A stretch of DNA of 64,000 nucleotides from Vreelandella massiliensis. GTDB lineage: Bacteria; Pseudomonadota; Gammaproteobacteria; Pseudomonadales; Halomonadaceae. Shown here piece after piece: positions 9,436 to 19,737 of this stretch. A program made the position numbers and the translations under genes. The notes beneath the pieces were generated by a model. It did no database searches. It was given only the letters and a program-made list of their open reading frames with translations, and was not told where the DNA came from. The stretch lies in contig NZ_LT699745.1 in the NCBI RefSeq assembly GCF_900155385.1, forward strand, positions 1,767,561-1,831,560, in the 5' to 3' direction. Every line of letters starts with the position of its first letter. Within the stretch, counting starts at the first letter, position 1.

Positions 9436-10843
9436 CGTCGGCCTCCGTGCTTGTCGGGGTGGCATGGGAATCGAGATGATCAGCCAAGGCAGCACTGGCC
9501 TGCCCTTCGATCACCTGTGTCAGCGTTCGGCTTCGGCTCGATAGCGCCGTTTGTGCAAACAGCAGCGGCACCACCGTGACCAACCCCAAGACCGTTGTAA
9601 CCAGCGCCTGGCTGATCCCACCCGCCATCAGTTGCGGGTCACCGGTGCCAAACACGGTGATCGACTGAAATGTCACGATCATACCGGTGACGGTACCCAA
9701 GAGCCCTAGTAGTGGTGCAATCGCAGCCAATAGCTTGACCAGCGGCTGGCCTCGCTCGATGCGCGGAAGCTCCGCCAGTACCGCTTCGTCAAGGCGCGCC
9801 TCCAGGGCCTCGGGCGGCAAGTGCTTATCGAGCCCCGCGAAGCGTAGCAACACGCGGCCAAGGGGGTTGTCCGCCGCCAGTGTGTCGGGCTGGCGACGTT
9901 GGCGGCGTACTTTTATACTCACCGCGACCAGGTAAAGATACTGTATGAGCGCCACCAGCAGCCCTACCGCACCCAGGGCCACGACGACGTAACCCACATA
10001 CCCCCCTTGGTGGAAACGCTCGATCAGCGTGGGCCGCTGCTGCAGTGCAGCGAATACGCTTCCCTGAGTGGGATCAATGGCCATGGTGCGGCTCTCGCCC
10101 GCCGCGAAGGGCGAAAGCCACGATTGCACTTCCGCGGGCGTATCCGACAGGAGCGCCAGGTGCTCCTTGTCATTACCGGGGCGCAGTAGCGCTTGCGGAG
10201 TGAACGCCGCGAAATCTCCTAAGCGAATAACCTCCCGCTCGGCCACCTCGCCGCTGGTATCCGCCACCGGCAACGACAATTTCTCTGCTCGACCAGTGGC
10301 CGCCGTCAGAGAGGCCAGGCTGTCCACCACGACTTCAACGTGCTGGCGCTCCAGCACATCAGCTTCTTCCAGACGCGGCGGCAATAAGGTCTCGCCCAGC
10401 GTCAGCCAGCTGTCGTCTCCCAGCGCATTGCGGACTTCGCTGGCGTGGCGTTTGAGCTCATCCAACAGCCCCGCCATGGTGTCATCCTGCTCGCTCTGGC
10501 GGGCGGACAAGTGCGCCTCGACCACGGCCTGCGCGCCCTCTTGCATTCTTAGCAACTGCTGTTTGCGTTCGGCTTCCTGGTGCGCTTCACGCGCCTGTTC
10601 CAGCTCGAGCGCCAGCGCCTCCTCGTTCTCCAGCAGGCGCATCAGGCGTTGCTGGTCGCGAAGTTCTGCAGCTTCACGGGCCTCGCGCAGCGAAACCACC
10701 TCATCGCTGTCGATTTGTGCCTGGCTCGGCTCTTGAGGCTGTGCCCCGTCCTGCGCCTGGGCAGTAACGGCCGTGCCGATTGAAAGCCCCAGCAGCAGTG
10801 CCATCACCAGGGTTGTTACACGGGATGATCTCTTCACGCTCAC
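9410..10843 (-). CDS. TtpC-like ExbB with long periplasmic coiled-coil domain
   Basis: A 477-residue protein starting at GTG 10843, which overlaps the upstream stop (GTGA). A signal peptide (residues 1-30) is followed by a long Glu/Gln/Arg-rich coiled coil (about residues 45-115), a periplasmic region, and a C-terminal MotA/TolQ/ExbB domain (from about residue 280) with LVKLLAAIAPLLGLLGTVTG. This layout matches TtpC, the extra ExbB-like subunit needed by TonB2-type systems in Vibrio. Confidence 0.87.
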   Translation of the reverse strand: MSVKRSSRVTTLVMALLLGLSIGTAVTAQAQDGAQPQEPSQAQIDSDEVVSLREAREAAELRDQQRLMRLLENEEALALELEQAREAHQEAERKQQLLRMQEGAQAVVEAHLSARQSEQDDTMAGLLDELKRHASEVRNALGDDSWLTLGETLLPPRLEEADVLERQHVEVVVDSLASLTAATGRAEKLSLPVADTSGEVAEREVIRLGDFAAFTPQALLRPGNDKEHLALLSDTPAEVQSWLSPFAAGESRTMAIDPTQGSVFAALQQRPTLIERFHQGGYVGYVVVALGAVGLLVALIQYLYLVAVSIKVRRQRRQPDTLAADNPLGRVLLRFAGLDKHLPPEALEARLDEAVLAELPRIERGQPLVKLLAAIAPLLGLLGTVTGMIVTFQSITVFGTGDPQLMAGGISQALVTTVLGLVTVVPLLFAQTALSSRSRTLTQVIEGQASAALADHLDSHATPTSTEADDARSASQA

Positions 10844-11640
10844 TGCTCACCCCCTGATTCACGTTCAGCCGCTAACGCGCTGTCGGATGGCTCAGACACG
10901 GCAACAGAGAGCGGTAGGGTCAAGAGTGCCGGGGCGCGTTGATCATTGGCGATACGCATGCCATTGCGGACTTCGCGCCGACCTTGTTCCTCTAGTGGCT
11001 GCCAGCGCGCCTCTTCGGCGAGCCAAAGGCCCCCCTCTCGGCCATCGGGGCTCAGATAGTAGAAACCGATACGCCCGATACGGAGAAAATCCACCTCGCG
11101 CTCGCCGCTTTCGATCGTCAGGCGACCGCGCCAGGTATCCACCTCACGCCCATAGACGAGCTCCTGACGCCACACGCTCAGCAGTTCGCCGATACGCTCA
11201 ACGCTCTCAAGCCCCTGACTTTCGGCTGATTCGACGCGCGCCATTCGCTCCTCTTGCAAAAACGGCAGATCTCGCTCGATCCACTGGGTCAACTGACGTG
11301 CCATGTCGGCTTCTATTTGCGGTAGTGCCGCCCGTGTTTCTTCCAGCGTATCGAGCGCGTCTGACATACGCTGCTGACGGCTCGCCTGGGCATTCAAACG
11401 CTCGGAAAGCGCGCTATTTTCCCGCGTCAACAGCCGCGTTTCGCGCTCGAGCTGGCGCAACTCTTCCAAGGTAGCGCGGGTCTGTTCGTCCGCTGCATCG
11501 ATCTGCGCCTGCAGCGCCGCTTGCACTTGTTGTGCTTCCACACCCTCAAGGACAATGTCCTCGCTCGCCATTAGAGGTGCGCTGAGTACGCTACAGGCGA
11601 TAGCCGTGCCCGATAGCGCTACGCAAAGCCTGCTGATCAC
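10840..11640 (-). CDS. DUF3450 periplasmic coiled-coil protein
   Basis: First gene of the Ton operon. I place the start at GTG 11640: GGAGA stands six bases before it and it gives a clean signal peptide (MISRLCVALSGTAIACSVLS, cleavage near LMA). A TTG start at 11664 is possible but less good. The mature protein has a coiled coil (about residues 35-105) and a C-terminal domain with IGRIGFYYLSPDGREGGLW, a hallmark of DUF3450. The family is regularly found at the head of TtpC-type Ton operons; its exact job is not known to me. Confidence 0.87.
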   Translation of the reverse strand: MISRLCVALSGTAIACSVLSAPLMASEDIVLEGVEAQQVQAALQAQIDAADEQTRATLEELRQLERETRLLTRENSALSERLNAQASRQQRMSDALDTLEETRAALPQIEADMARQLTQWIERDLPFLQEERMARVESAESQGLESVERIGELLSVWRQELVYGREVDTWRGRLTIESGEREVDFLRIGRIGFYYLSPDGREGGLWLAEEARWQPLEEQGRREVRNGMRIANDQRAPALLTLPLSVAVSEPSDSALAAERESGGEQ

Positions 11641-11687
11641 GTTCACTCTCCGCCCCGATATCAAAGTAAAGAAGATGGCAAAGGCGT

Positions 11688-11713
11688 GCCGGCGACTAAT
11701 ATTAGTCGCCGGC
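11688..11713. repeat. Perfect 26-bp palindrome in the Ton operon leader
   Basis: Thirteen bases (GCCGGCGACTAAT) are followed directly by their exact reverse complement with no spacer. It lies between the promoter region and the DUF3450 start, so it would be part of the 5' untranslated RNA. No T-run follows, so it is not a standard terminator. It could be an operator or a leader hairpin. Confidence 0.6.
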
Positions 11714-11749
11714 CATATAATAACGCCTTAGATTCAGTAACGATTTTCG

Positions 11750-11799
11750 TTTATCGCTACAGAGTACCATTTTCTCAATAAATGACAATATTTATCATT
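11750..11799 (-). promoter_or_regulatory. Fur-box-like operator and promoter of the Ton operon
   Basis: On the minus strand 11799-11781 reads AATGATAAATATTGTCATT, which matches 12 of 15 positions of the Fur core TGATAATCATTATCA. Directly downstream, TTGAGA (11778-11773) and GATAAA (11755-11750) are 17 bases apart. The order and closeness fit iron-repressed transcription of the operon, as expected for TonB genes. Regulation by Fur is inferred from motif and context. Confidence 0.55.
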
Positions 11800-11833
11800 A
11801 GCGTCGGTTTGTCATTACTACCCCAAGTGCCCA

Positions 11834-12823
<990 letters not shown>

Positions 12824-14932
12824 TTACAAACTGCACGACACGCAGCCTTCGACTTCGGTACCGTCCAGCGCACTCTGGCGCAGGCGGATGTAGTAGAGCG
12901 TCTTGATGCCCTTCTTCCAGGCGTAAATCTGCGCCTTGTTGATGTCCCGGGTGGTGGCGGTATCGGGGAAGAACAGCGTCAGCGAGAGACCTTGGTCGAC
13001 ATGCTGCGTGGCCGCGGCGTAGGTGTCGATGATCTTCTCGGGGCCGATCTCGTAGGCGTCCTTGAAGAACTCGGCGTTCTCGTCGTTAAGGAACGGTGCC
13101 GGGTAATAAACGCGACCGAGCTTGCCCTCCTTGCGGACCTCAATCTTGGCAGCAACCGGGTGGATACTGGCCGTGGCGTTGTTGATGTAGCTGATCGAGC
13201 CGGTGGGCGGCACGGCCTGGAGGTAGCGGTTGTAGAGTCCGTAGGCCATGACGTCACTCTTCAACACTTCCCAATCACGCTTCGTTGGCAGTGTGACGCC
13301 GCAATTCTCTAGTAGATTCCGCACTTGCTTTGTCCTGGGCATCCACGTCCAATCAATGTACTTGTCGAAGTAGCTACCATCGGCGTAGGCCGAGGTCTCA
13401 AACCCCTCAAAGGGCTTACCCCTCTCCCTAGCGAGGTTTTTAGATGCCACCAGCGCCCAGAACGTGATGCAGTAGAAATACATATTAGTGAAGTCGATGC
13501 CTTCCTCACTGCCGTACTCGATGTGCTCGCGGGCCAAAAAGCCGTGCAGGTTCATCTGCCCCAGGCCGATGGCGTGCGCCTTGTCGTTGCCGTGGACGAT
13601 GGACGGGACGCTTTCCAGGCGGCTCATCTCGGACACGGCGGTTAGGCCGCGCACCGCGGTATCCACTACGCCGCTGATATCGCCGCTATCCATCACGTTG
13701 GCGATGTTCAGGCTGCCCAGGTTGCAGGAGATGTCCTCGCCGATCTCGTCGACGCTGAGGTCGGGGTGGTAGGTCGTCGGCTTGTTGACCTGCAGGATTT
13801 CGGTGCAGAGGTTACTCATGTTGATCCGGCCCTCGATGGGGTTGGCCCGGTTAACGGTGTCCTCGAACATCACATACGGGTAGCCCGACTCGAACTGCAG
13901 CTCGGCCACGGTCTGGAAGAATGCCCGGGCGTTGGTCTTCGTCTTGCGGATGCGCGGGTCATCGACCATCTCGTGGTACCTTTCAGTGACCGAGATGTCG
14001 CTGAAAGGTACACCGTAGACGCGCTCGACGTCGTAAGGCGAGAACAGATACATATCGTCGTTGTTGCGGGCCAGCTCGAAGGTGATATCGGGAATGGTCA
14101 CGCCCAGCGACAGCGTCTTGATGCGGATTTTCTCGTCCGCGTTTTCCCGCTTAGTGTCGAGGAAGCGCATGATGTCGGGGTGGTGGGCGTTGAGGTAAAC
14201 CGCGCCGGCCCCCTGGCGGGCACCCAACTGATTAGCGTAGGAGAAGGAATCCTCCAGCAGCTTCATAATCGGTACGATGCCCGAGGACTGGTTCTCGATC
14301 TGCTTGATCGGGGCGCCCACCTCGCGGATGTTTGAGAGCACGAAGGCCACCCCGCCGCCGCGCTTGGAGAGCTGTAGCGCCGAGTTGATCGAGCGACCGA
14401 TGGACTCCATGTTGTCCTCGATCCGCAGCAGGAAGCAGGAGACGTGCTCGCCGCGCTGCTTCTTGCCGCAGTTGAGGAAGGTGGGCGTGGCCGGCTGGAA
14501 GCGGCCGGTGAGCATTTCGTTCACCAGTCTCATGGCCAGTAGTTCGTCGCCCTGTGCCAACGTGAGCGCCACCATGCAAACGCGGTCCTCGAAGCGCTCC
14601 AGGTAGCGCCGGCCGTCGAAGGTCTTGAGCGTGTAGCTGGTGTAATACTTGAAGGCGCCGAGGAAGGTCGGGAAGCGGAACTTGTAGGCATACGCCTGCT
14701 TGAACAACGCCTTGATAAAGGTGAAGTCGTACTGATCAAGGACGCTTTGCTCGTAGTAACCCTCGGTTACCAAGTAGTCGAGTTTTTCTGCCAGCGAGTG
14801 GAAGAACACGGTGTTTTGGTTAACGTGCTGCAGGAAGTATTGGCGGGCAGCTTCCTTGTCCTTGTGCAGTTGCAGCTTACCCTCGTCATCGTAGAGGTTC
14901 AGCATGGCGTTAAGAGAGTGGTAGTCGGACAC
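12824..14932 (-). CDS. nrdE: Class Ib ribonucleotide reductase, alpha subunit
   Basis: A 702-residue catalytic subunit that reduces ribonucleoside diphosphates. Seen: the active-site region [11 protein letters not shown], the LCTEILQ and SCNLGSLN stretches (with active-site N and C), and the C-terminal redox pair CVSC. The start is GTG 14932, preceded by AGGAGATAGATC. It lacks the extended N-terminal ATP cone of class Ia. It overlaps nrdI by 23 bases. Confidence 0.95.
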   Translation of the reverse strand: MSDYHSLNAMLNLYDDEGKLQLHKDKEAARQYFLQHVNQNTVFFHSLAEKLDYLVTEGYYEQSVLDQYDFTFIKALFKQAYAYKFRFPTFLGAFKYYTSYTLKTFDGRRYLERFEDRVCMVALTLAQGDELLAMRLVNEMLTGRFQPATPTFLNCGKKQRGEHVSCFLLRIEDNMESIGRSINSALQLSKRGGGVAFVLSNIREVGAPIKQIENQSSGIVPIMKLLEDSFSYANQLGARQGAGAVYLNAHHPDIMRFLDTKRENADEKIRIKTLSLGVTIPDITFELARNNDDMYLFSPYDVERVYGVPFSDISVTERYHEMVDDPRIRKTKTNARAFFQTVAELQFESGYPYVMFEDTVNRANPIEGRINMSNLCTEILQVNKPTTYHPDLSVDEIGEDISCNLGSLNIANVMDSGDISGVVDTAVRGLTAVSEMSRLESVPSIVHGNDKAHAIGLGQMNLHGFLAREHIEYGSEEGIDFTNMYFYCITFWALVASKNLARERGKPFEGFETSAYADGSYFDKYIDWTWMPRTKQVRNLLENCGVTLPTKRDWEVLKSDVMAYGLYNRYLQAVPPTGSISYINNATASIHPVAAKIEVRKEGKLGRVYYPAPFLNDENAEFFKDAYEIGPEKIIDTYAAATQHVDQGLSLTLFFPDTATTRDINKAQIYAWKKGIKTLYYIRLRQSALDGTEVEGCVSCSL

Positions 14933-15314
14933 GATCTATCTCCTGTTGAAGGGTGGCGACGTCTTCTGGCGTCCCGAGCAGTTCAAAGCAGTGGAGGAGC
15001 GGCACCTGACACTTACGCGCCACGATGTGGGCGCCCAGGCAGTAGGCGGTGCCAAAGTTGGTATTGCCGGCCCCGACCACGCCGCGCAGCAGGCGGCGGT
15101 TACGCTCGTCGTTGAGGAAGTGGATCACCGGCTTGGGTACCGCACCCTTCACCTCGCCCCCGCCGTAGGTGGGGAAGATCAGGATGTAGGGGCGGGTAGC
15201 GACCGGAGTGGGCTCCCCAGACTCAAACGGGATGCGCTGGGCATCCCGTTGGAGCTTCTCGACCAAGCGCCGGGTGTTACCGGACTTCGTTGAGAAGTAG
15301 ATGACCTGGGTCAT
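14910..15314 (-). CDS. nrdI: NrdI flavoprotein
   Basis: A 134-residue flavodoxin-like protein that supplies oxidant to build the Mn2-tyrosyl radical in NrdF. The start at 15314 overlaps the nrdH stop (ATGA). FMN-binding segments seen are [24 protein letters not shown] and [11 protein letters not shown]. Confidence 0.93.
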   Translation of the reverse strand: MTQVIYFSTKSGNTRRLVEKLQRDAQRIPFESGEPTPVATRPYILIFPTYGGGEVKGAVPKPVIHFLNDERNRRLLRGVVGAGNTNFGTAYCLGAHIVARKCQVPLLHCFELLGTPEDVATLQQEIDRVRLPLS

Positions 15315-15529
15315 AGGGCTTTGATGCGGTCGGGTTGAAAACCTGACCAATGTTGGTCGCCGGCCACGACAACGGGGAGTTGGCGGTGGCCGAGCTTTTT
15401 TAGCTCCTCCCTAGCTGATAGTGTTTCATCCACATTGATAACGGTATAAGAAATATTTTGTTGCTCTAACGCTCGATAGGTCGCTTTGCACTGCACACAA
15501 GAAGACGCGCTGTAGACGGTAATAGACAT
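15311..15529 (-). CDS. nrdH: NrdH glutaredoxin-like electron donor
   Basis: A 72-residue thioredoxin-fold protein with the redox motif CVQC (residues 10-13) and the cis-Pro segment RQLPVVV. It reduces NrdE. The start at 15529 is chosen because GGGGAG lies just upstream and the protein then has the usual NrdH length. First gene of the nrdHIEF operon. Confidence 0.93.
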   Translation of the reverse strand: MSITVYSASSCVQCKATYRALEQQNISYTVINVDETLSAREELKKLGHRQLPVVVAGDQHWSGFQPDRIKAL

Positions 15530-15606
15530 GACTCTCCCCTTGCTTAACGCCACTATTTAAGTGTCGCCAAGGCACAACATGTAGTATTAGACTGAGGTTC
15601 AAAACG

Positions 15607-15661
15607 CTACATACCATATATGTAGTGCTTTAAATTTTCAACAGGTACACTATGTTGTAGG
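15607..15661 (-). promoter_or_regulatory. nrdH promoter with two NrdR-box-like sites
   Basis: The promoter reads TTGAAA (15641-15636), 17 bases, TATGGT (15618-15613) on the minus strand. One near-palindrome, CTACATATATGGTATGTAG (15625-15607), covers the -10. A second related site, CTACAACATAGTGTA (15660-15646), lies just upstream of the -35. Paired boxes about three helical turns apart are the known layout for NrdR repression, and nrdR is encoded at 46 kb. The rest of 15530-15831 holds only a terminator. Confidence 0.55.
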
Positions 15662-15741
15662 GGATTAATTTTTCTCATCATTCCTGAGAGATGCTTTCAA
15701 GCCGGGCCGTGCTGTTTCGAAAAGCAGGAGAAGGTTAGGTA

Positions 15742-15778
15742 AAAAAAAAGCCGCCTGCATTGGCAGACGGCTTTTTTA
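15742..15778 (-). terminator. Rho-independent terminator after sodA (bidirectional form)
   Basis: The stem GCCGCCTGC / GCAGACGGC (15751-15759 with 15764-15772) has a four-base loop and is bordered by nine A on one side and six T on the other, so it can act on both strands. It is placed to end sodA. Confidence 0.85.
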
Positions 15779-15831
15779 CCTGGCCATTACGTGTCGTAAG
15801 GGCCGTTGTGATTTAAATCACAAGGGAGGGG

Positions 15832-16443
15832 TTACGCCTTGGCAGCCTGATAGCGACGCTCAACGTCGTCCCAGTCGATCACGTTGAAAAAGGCTTCAAC
15901 GTAGTCCGGGCGCTTGTTCTGGTACTTCAGGTAGTAGGCATGCTCCCAGACGTCGAGGCCCAGAATCGGCGTGTTGCCGTGCATGATCGGGCTATCTTGG
16001 TTAAGCGTGTTCTCAACCACTAGCTTATTTTCAGGGGTGACGGAGAGCCAAGCCCAGCCGCTGCCAAAACGACCCAGCGCTGCTTTCTTGAACGCATCCT
16101 TGAACGCATCAAAGCCGCCTAGCTCATCATCAATGGCTTTTGCCACATCGCCATGCGGCTGACCGCCACCCTTGGGCGACATCATCTGCCAGAACATGGA
16201 GTGGTTGGCGTGACCGCCTCCGTTATTGATCACGGCTTGACGCTTCTCTTCCGGGACGCGATCCAGGTTCGCAATCAGCTCTTCAACGGGAACGTCTTCA
16301 AGCCCTGTGCCTTCCAGTGCGGCGTTCAGGTTGTTGACGTAGGTGTTGTGGTGCTTGGAGTGGTGGATTTCCATTGTCGTCGCATCGATATGCGGCTCAA
16401 GTGCATCGTAAGCGTACGGAAGTTCGGGAAGAGTATGTGCCAT
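15832..16443 (-). CDS. sodA: Superoxide dismutase, Mn-type signature
   Basis: A 203-residue Fe/Mn-family enzyme. The ATG at 16443 is used: AGGAG is nine bases upstream, whereas the ATG at 16452 is too close to it. Metal ligands are His in EIHHSKHH, His in NHSMFWQMM, and Asp/His in [13 protein letters not shown]. The NQDSP motif is more usual for Mn enzymes than for Fe enzymes (NAATP), but metal choice cannot be proved from sequence. Single gene flanked by terminators. Confidence 0.9.
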   Translation of the reverse strand: MAHTLPELPYAYDALEPHIDATTMEIHHSKHHNTYVNNLNAALEGTGLEDVPVEELIANLDRVPEEKRQAVINNGGGHANHSMFWQMMSPKGGGQPHGDVAKAIDDELGGFDAFKDAFKKAALGRFGSGWAWLSVTPENKLVVENTLNQDSPIMHGNTPILGLDVWEHAYYLKYQNKRPDYVEAFFNVIDWDDVERRYQAAKA

Positions 16444-16592
16444 GTTGATCATCTCCTTGAGTGGCTTATGTTGCGTTTATGCGATCTTGCTACTGTTTTT
16501 GCTGCGATCTTATGTCCTCTGCGATCTCTATCGCTAGTGAGTAAGTGCGGTCGCCGCAGCGAGATTTCAACTACCCCGATGAGTTCTCACCG

Positions 16593-16618
16593 TTTATCCG
16601 GGTATTTTAGTCAACTAT
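16593..16618 (-). promoter_or_regulatory. IscR-type-1-like site upstream of sodA
   Basis: The minus strand from 16618 reads ATAGTTGACTAAAATACCC then GGATAAA. The left half fits the IscR type 1 consensus (ATA-S-YY-GACT-RWWW) closely; the right half is weaker. If real, it would tie sodA to Fe-S status. No other gene lies in 16444-16701. Confidence 0.3.
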
Positions 16619-16644
16619 TGGTACTTTATCGAATTTGTCGCGCA

Positions 16645-16677
16645 GAAAAAAGCCGGCTTTAGGAGCAAGCCGGCTTT
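16645..16677 (-). terminator. Rho-independent terminator after etfA
   Basis: AAGCCGGCTT (16650-16659) pairs with the copy at 16667-16676 through a seven-base loop, followed on the minus strand by a T-run. Confidence 0.85.
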
Positions 16678-16701
16678 GAAGAGGTTGAATAATTCAATCA
16701 G

Positions 16702-17628
16702 TTACAGCTTGCTTTCAAGCTCGGGCAGCGCCTCGAACAGGTCCGCCACCAAGCCGTAATCCGCGACCTGGAAGATCGGGGCCTCTTCGTCTTTGTTGAT
16801 CGCCACGATCACCTTGGCGTCTTTCATGCCCGCCAGGTGCTGAATGGCGCCCGAGATGCCCACCGCGATGTAGAGATCGGGGGCCACGATCTTGCCCGTC
16901 TGGCCCACCTGCATGTCGTTGGGCACAAAGCCGGCGTCCACCGCCGCGCGCGAGGCGCCAATGGCGGCCCCTAGCTTATCGGCGATGCCGTCGAGCAGCT
17001 TGAAGTTTTCGCCGTTGCCCATGCCGCGGCCACCCGAGATCACGACCTTGGCGCCGCCGAGTTCGGGGCGGTCGGATTTGGCCAGCTCTTCGCTGACAAA
17101 CGTCGACTGAGTATTCTCGACCACCACGTCGACCGCTTCGATGGGCGCACTGCCGCCGCTTTCAACGCCGTCAAAGGCGCTGGGGCGCACGGTGATGACT
17201 TTCAGCGTGTCGTCGCTTTTGACCGTGGCGATGGCGTTGCCGGCGTAGATCGGGCGGGCGAAGGTGTCGGCGCTCTCCACGGCAATGATGTCGGAGATCT
17301 GGGCGACGTCCTTGAGCGCGGCCAAGCGCGGCATCACGTTCTTGCCCGTGGTGGAGGCCGCCGCCAGCACGTGGGTGTAGTCGCCGGCAAGCTCGGCCAG
17401 CAGTTTGCCCAGGGGTTCGGCGAGCTGGTGGGCGTAGACGGCGTTATCGGCCACGCGCACTTTAGTGACGCCGTCGAGGGTTGCCGCGGCGTCGGCGGCG
17501 GCTTGGACGTTCTCACCGGCCACGAGGACGTCGATATCCCCGCCGATTGCCTGGGCTGCGGCGATGACATGGGCGGTAGCGCCCGCGAGTTGGCCTTCGT
17601 GAAGATCAGCCAGTACCAGAATGCTCAT
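16702..17628 (-). CDS. etfA: Electron transfer flavoprotein, alpha subunit
   Basis: A 308-residue FAD-binding subunit. The C-terminal FAD domain shows [38 protein letters not shown] and [12 protein letters not shown]. It passes electrons from acyl-CoA dehydrogenases to ETF-ubiquinone oxidoreductase. It follows etfB after 27 bases and sits next to gcdH, which needs such an acceptor. Confidence 0.95.
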   Translation of the reverse strand: MSILVLADLHEGQLAGATAHVIAAAQAIGGDIDVLVAGENVQAAADAAATLDGVTKVRVADNAVYAHQLAEPLGKLLAELAGDYTHVLAAASTTGKNVMPRLAALKDVAQISDIIAVESADTFARPIYAGNAIATVKSDDTLKVITVRPSAFDGVESGGSAPIEAVDVVVENTQSTFVSEELAKSDRPELGGAKVVISGGRGMGNGENFKLLDGIADKLGAAIGASRAAVDAGFVPNDMQVGQTGKIVAPDLYIAVGISGAIQHLAGMKDAKVIVAINKDEEAPIFQVADYGLVADLFEALPELESKL

Positions 17629-17655
17629 GCGTTACGCTCCTCTCAACGCCCCGTG

Positions 17656-18405
17656 TTACAGGACTTTGGCTTCGTTTTTGAGTTTGTCGATCAGCTCATC
17701 CACGGAGCTCACTTTGATGCCGCCTTTGCGCTCGGCGGGCGGCTCGACCTTGACCAGGCTGACGTGGCTTGCAAAGGAGACACCGAGGTCGTCGGGGGTT
17801 TTGACGTCCAGCGGCTTTTTCTTGGCCTTCATGATGTCGGGGAGCTTGGCGTAGCGCGGCTCGTTCAGGCGCAGGTCGGTGGTGATGATGGCAGGCAGCG
17901 AGAGCTCAAGGGTCTGAAGACCGCCGTCGATTTCCCGGGTGACGGTGACTTTTTCGCCCTCTACCTTCACCTCGGAGGCGAAGGTGCCCTGCGGCAGGTC
18001 GGTGAGCGCGGCGAGCATCTGACCGGTCTGGTTGTTGTCGCTGTCGATCGCCTGTTTGCCCAGGATCACCAGGCCCGGCTGCTCGTCTTCCACCAGTTTG
18101 GCGAAGGCCTTGGCCGCGCCCAGCGAGTCGACGCGCTCGTCGGTCTGAACGTGAACGGCGCGATCGGCGCCCAGGGCAAGCGCGGTGCGCAGCTGCTCTT
18201 GGGCTTGTTTGGGGCCGATGGTGACCGCCACGATCTCGGTCGCCACGCCCTGTTCTTTCAGGCGGACAGCCTCTTCCACGGCGATTTCGCAGAAGGGGTT
18301 CATGGCCATTTTGACGTTGGTGAGATCAACGTCGCTGTTATCCGGCTTGACGCGGATTTTGACGTTGTAGTCGATGACGCGTTTCACCGCGACGAGAATT
18401 TTCAT
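17656..18405 (-). CDS. etfB: Electron transfer flavoprotein, beta subunit
   Basis: A 249-residue AMP-binding subunit starting [19 protein letters not shown]. Family segments include [25 protein letters not shown] and [24 protein letters not shown] lies before the start. Operon with etfA. Confidence 0.95.
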   Translation of the reverse strand: MKILVAVKRVIDYNVKIRVKPDNSDVDLTNVKMAMNPFCEIAVEEAVRLKEQGVATEIVAVTIGPKQAQEQLRTALALGADRAVHVQTDERVDSLGAAKAFAKLVEDEQPGLVILGKQAIDSDNNQTGQMLAALTDLPQGTFASEVKVEGEKVTVTREIDGGLQTLELSLPAIITTDLRLNEPRYAKLPDIMKAKKKPLDVKTPDDLGVSFASHVSLVKVEPPAERKGGIKVSSVDELIDKLKNEAKVL

Positions 18406-18471
18406 CAGCCACCTCTTGCATACGGGTTGTGGGATGGAGCCTGGTTGGGGAGCCTACTTTTGCGACGGGCG

Positions 18472-19695
18472 CTACACCACGCCTTTTTTCTTGAGCGCTT
18501 CGACCTCACTCGCCGACTTTTTCAGCACGCGCTCAAGCACGACAGCCGTATCTTCGCCCAACGTGGGAGGCGCTTTGCGGTATTCGAGCGCCGTTTTTGA
18601 ATACTTAATCGGGTTGGCCACGCCCTTCACCGGCCCATGAGCGGAATCAAGCGTTACCTGCATGCCGCGCGCCTGTACCTGCGGGTCGTCAAAGACCTGG
18701 CCGATATCCTGAATGGGGCCGCAGGGCACGCCAATGTCGTTGAGTAGTACCGTCCACTCTTTGAGTGTACGTGTTTTGGTCACACTCACTAACCGCTCAA
18801 TCAACGCTACCCGGTGTTTAACCCGGTCAGAATTGGTCGCAAAGCGCGCGTCGTCGGCAAGCTCCCCGTGACCGATGGCCGCGCAGAAACGCTGAAACTG
18901 GCCGTTATTGCCAATGGCAATAATGATCTGTTCACCATCGGCGGTGGGAAACGGCTGATACGGCACGAGGTTAGGGTGATAATCGCCGGTGCGCGTCGGC
19001 GGTTTGCCGCTGCAAAAGTAGTTCTGCGCTTGATTGGCGAGCCAACTCACTTGGACATCGAGCAGCGCCATATCAATGTGCTGCCCTTCGCCGGTCTGGG
19101 TGCGGTGATAAAGGGCACCGAGAATGGCAATGGTCGCGTTCATGCCGGTGGTGAGATCCGCCACCGCCACGCCCACGCGTTTCGGGCCGGCGCCCGGCTC
19201 GCCGTCCGCCGCGCCGGTAATGCTCATCAACCCGCCCTGAGCTTGAATAAGATAGTCGTAACCCGCCATTTCGGCCATCGGCCCGGTGTGGCCAAAGCCC
19301 GTGATCGAGCAGTAGATCAAGCCGGGATTGAGCGCCGAGAGCGTAGCGTAGTCAAGGCCCTTTTTTTTCAGGCCGCCGCTTTTGAAGTTCTCGACCAGAA
19401 TATCGCATTGAGTGGCGATCTCGCGGATAAGCGCCTGCCCTTCCGGTTGACTGATGTCCACCGTCAGTGAGTGCTTACCGCGGTTAGCAGCGAGGTAATA
19501 CGCGGACTCTCGTGTCTCGCTGCCATCATCGGTCTGGAACCAAGGCGGCCCCCATTGGCGCGTATCATCGCCGCTGCCGGGCCGCTCAATCTTGATTACC
19601 TCAGCCCCCATATCCGCCAGAATCTGGGTACTCCAGGGCCCCGCCAACACGCGGCTAAGGTCAAGTACGCGCAACCCTTGTAAAGGACCTGCCAT
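18472..19695 (-). CDS. Class III (CaiB/BaiF) CoA-transferase, probably for glutarate
   Basis: A 407-residue family III CoA-transferase. The N-terminus MAGPLQGLRVLDLSRVLAGP and the catalytic Asp in GEGQHIDMALLDV are typical. Its place directly after gcdH suggests it activates glutarate with succinyl-CoA or another donor for GcdH; this substrate is inferred from neighbours. Separated by 42 bases from gcdH and by 66 from etfB, so one transcript is plausible. Confidence 0.85.
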   Translation of the reverse strand: MAGPLQGLRVLDLSRVLAGPWSTQILADMGAEVIKIERPGSGDDTRQWGPPWFQTDDGSETRESAYYLAANRGKHSLTVDISQPEGQALIREIATQCDILVENFKSGGLKKKGLDYATLSALNPGLIYCSITGFGHTGPMAEMAGYDYLIQAQGGLMSITGAADGEPGAGPKRVGVAVADLTTGMNATIAILGALYHRTQTGEGQHIDMALLDVQVSWLANQAQNYFCSGKPPTRTGDYHPNLVPYQPFPTADGEQIIIAIGNNGQFQRFCAAIGHGELADDARFATNSDRVKHRVALIERLVSVTKTRTLKEWTVLLNDIGVPCGPIQDIGQVFDDPQVQARGMQVTLDSAHGPVKGVANPIKYSKTALEYRKAPPTLGEDTAVVLERVLKKSASEVEALKKKGVV

Positions 19696-19737
19696 GCTTC
19701 ACTCCTGCGCTGAGAACGTAACAAAAAGGTGAAAGAA

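Noticed and set aside
17371-18600. 409-codon plus-strand open frame
   Set aside because: It lies antisense to etfA and etfB, which are certain; long antisense frames are common in GC-rich genes.
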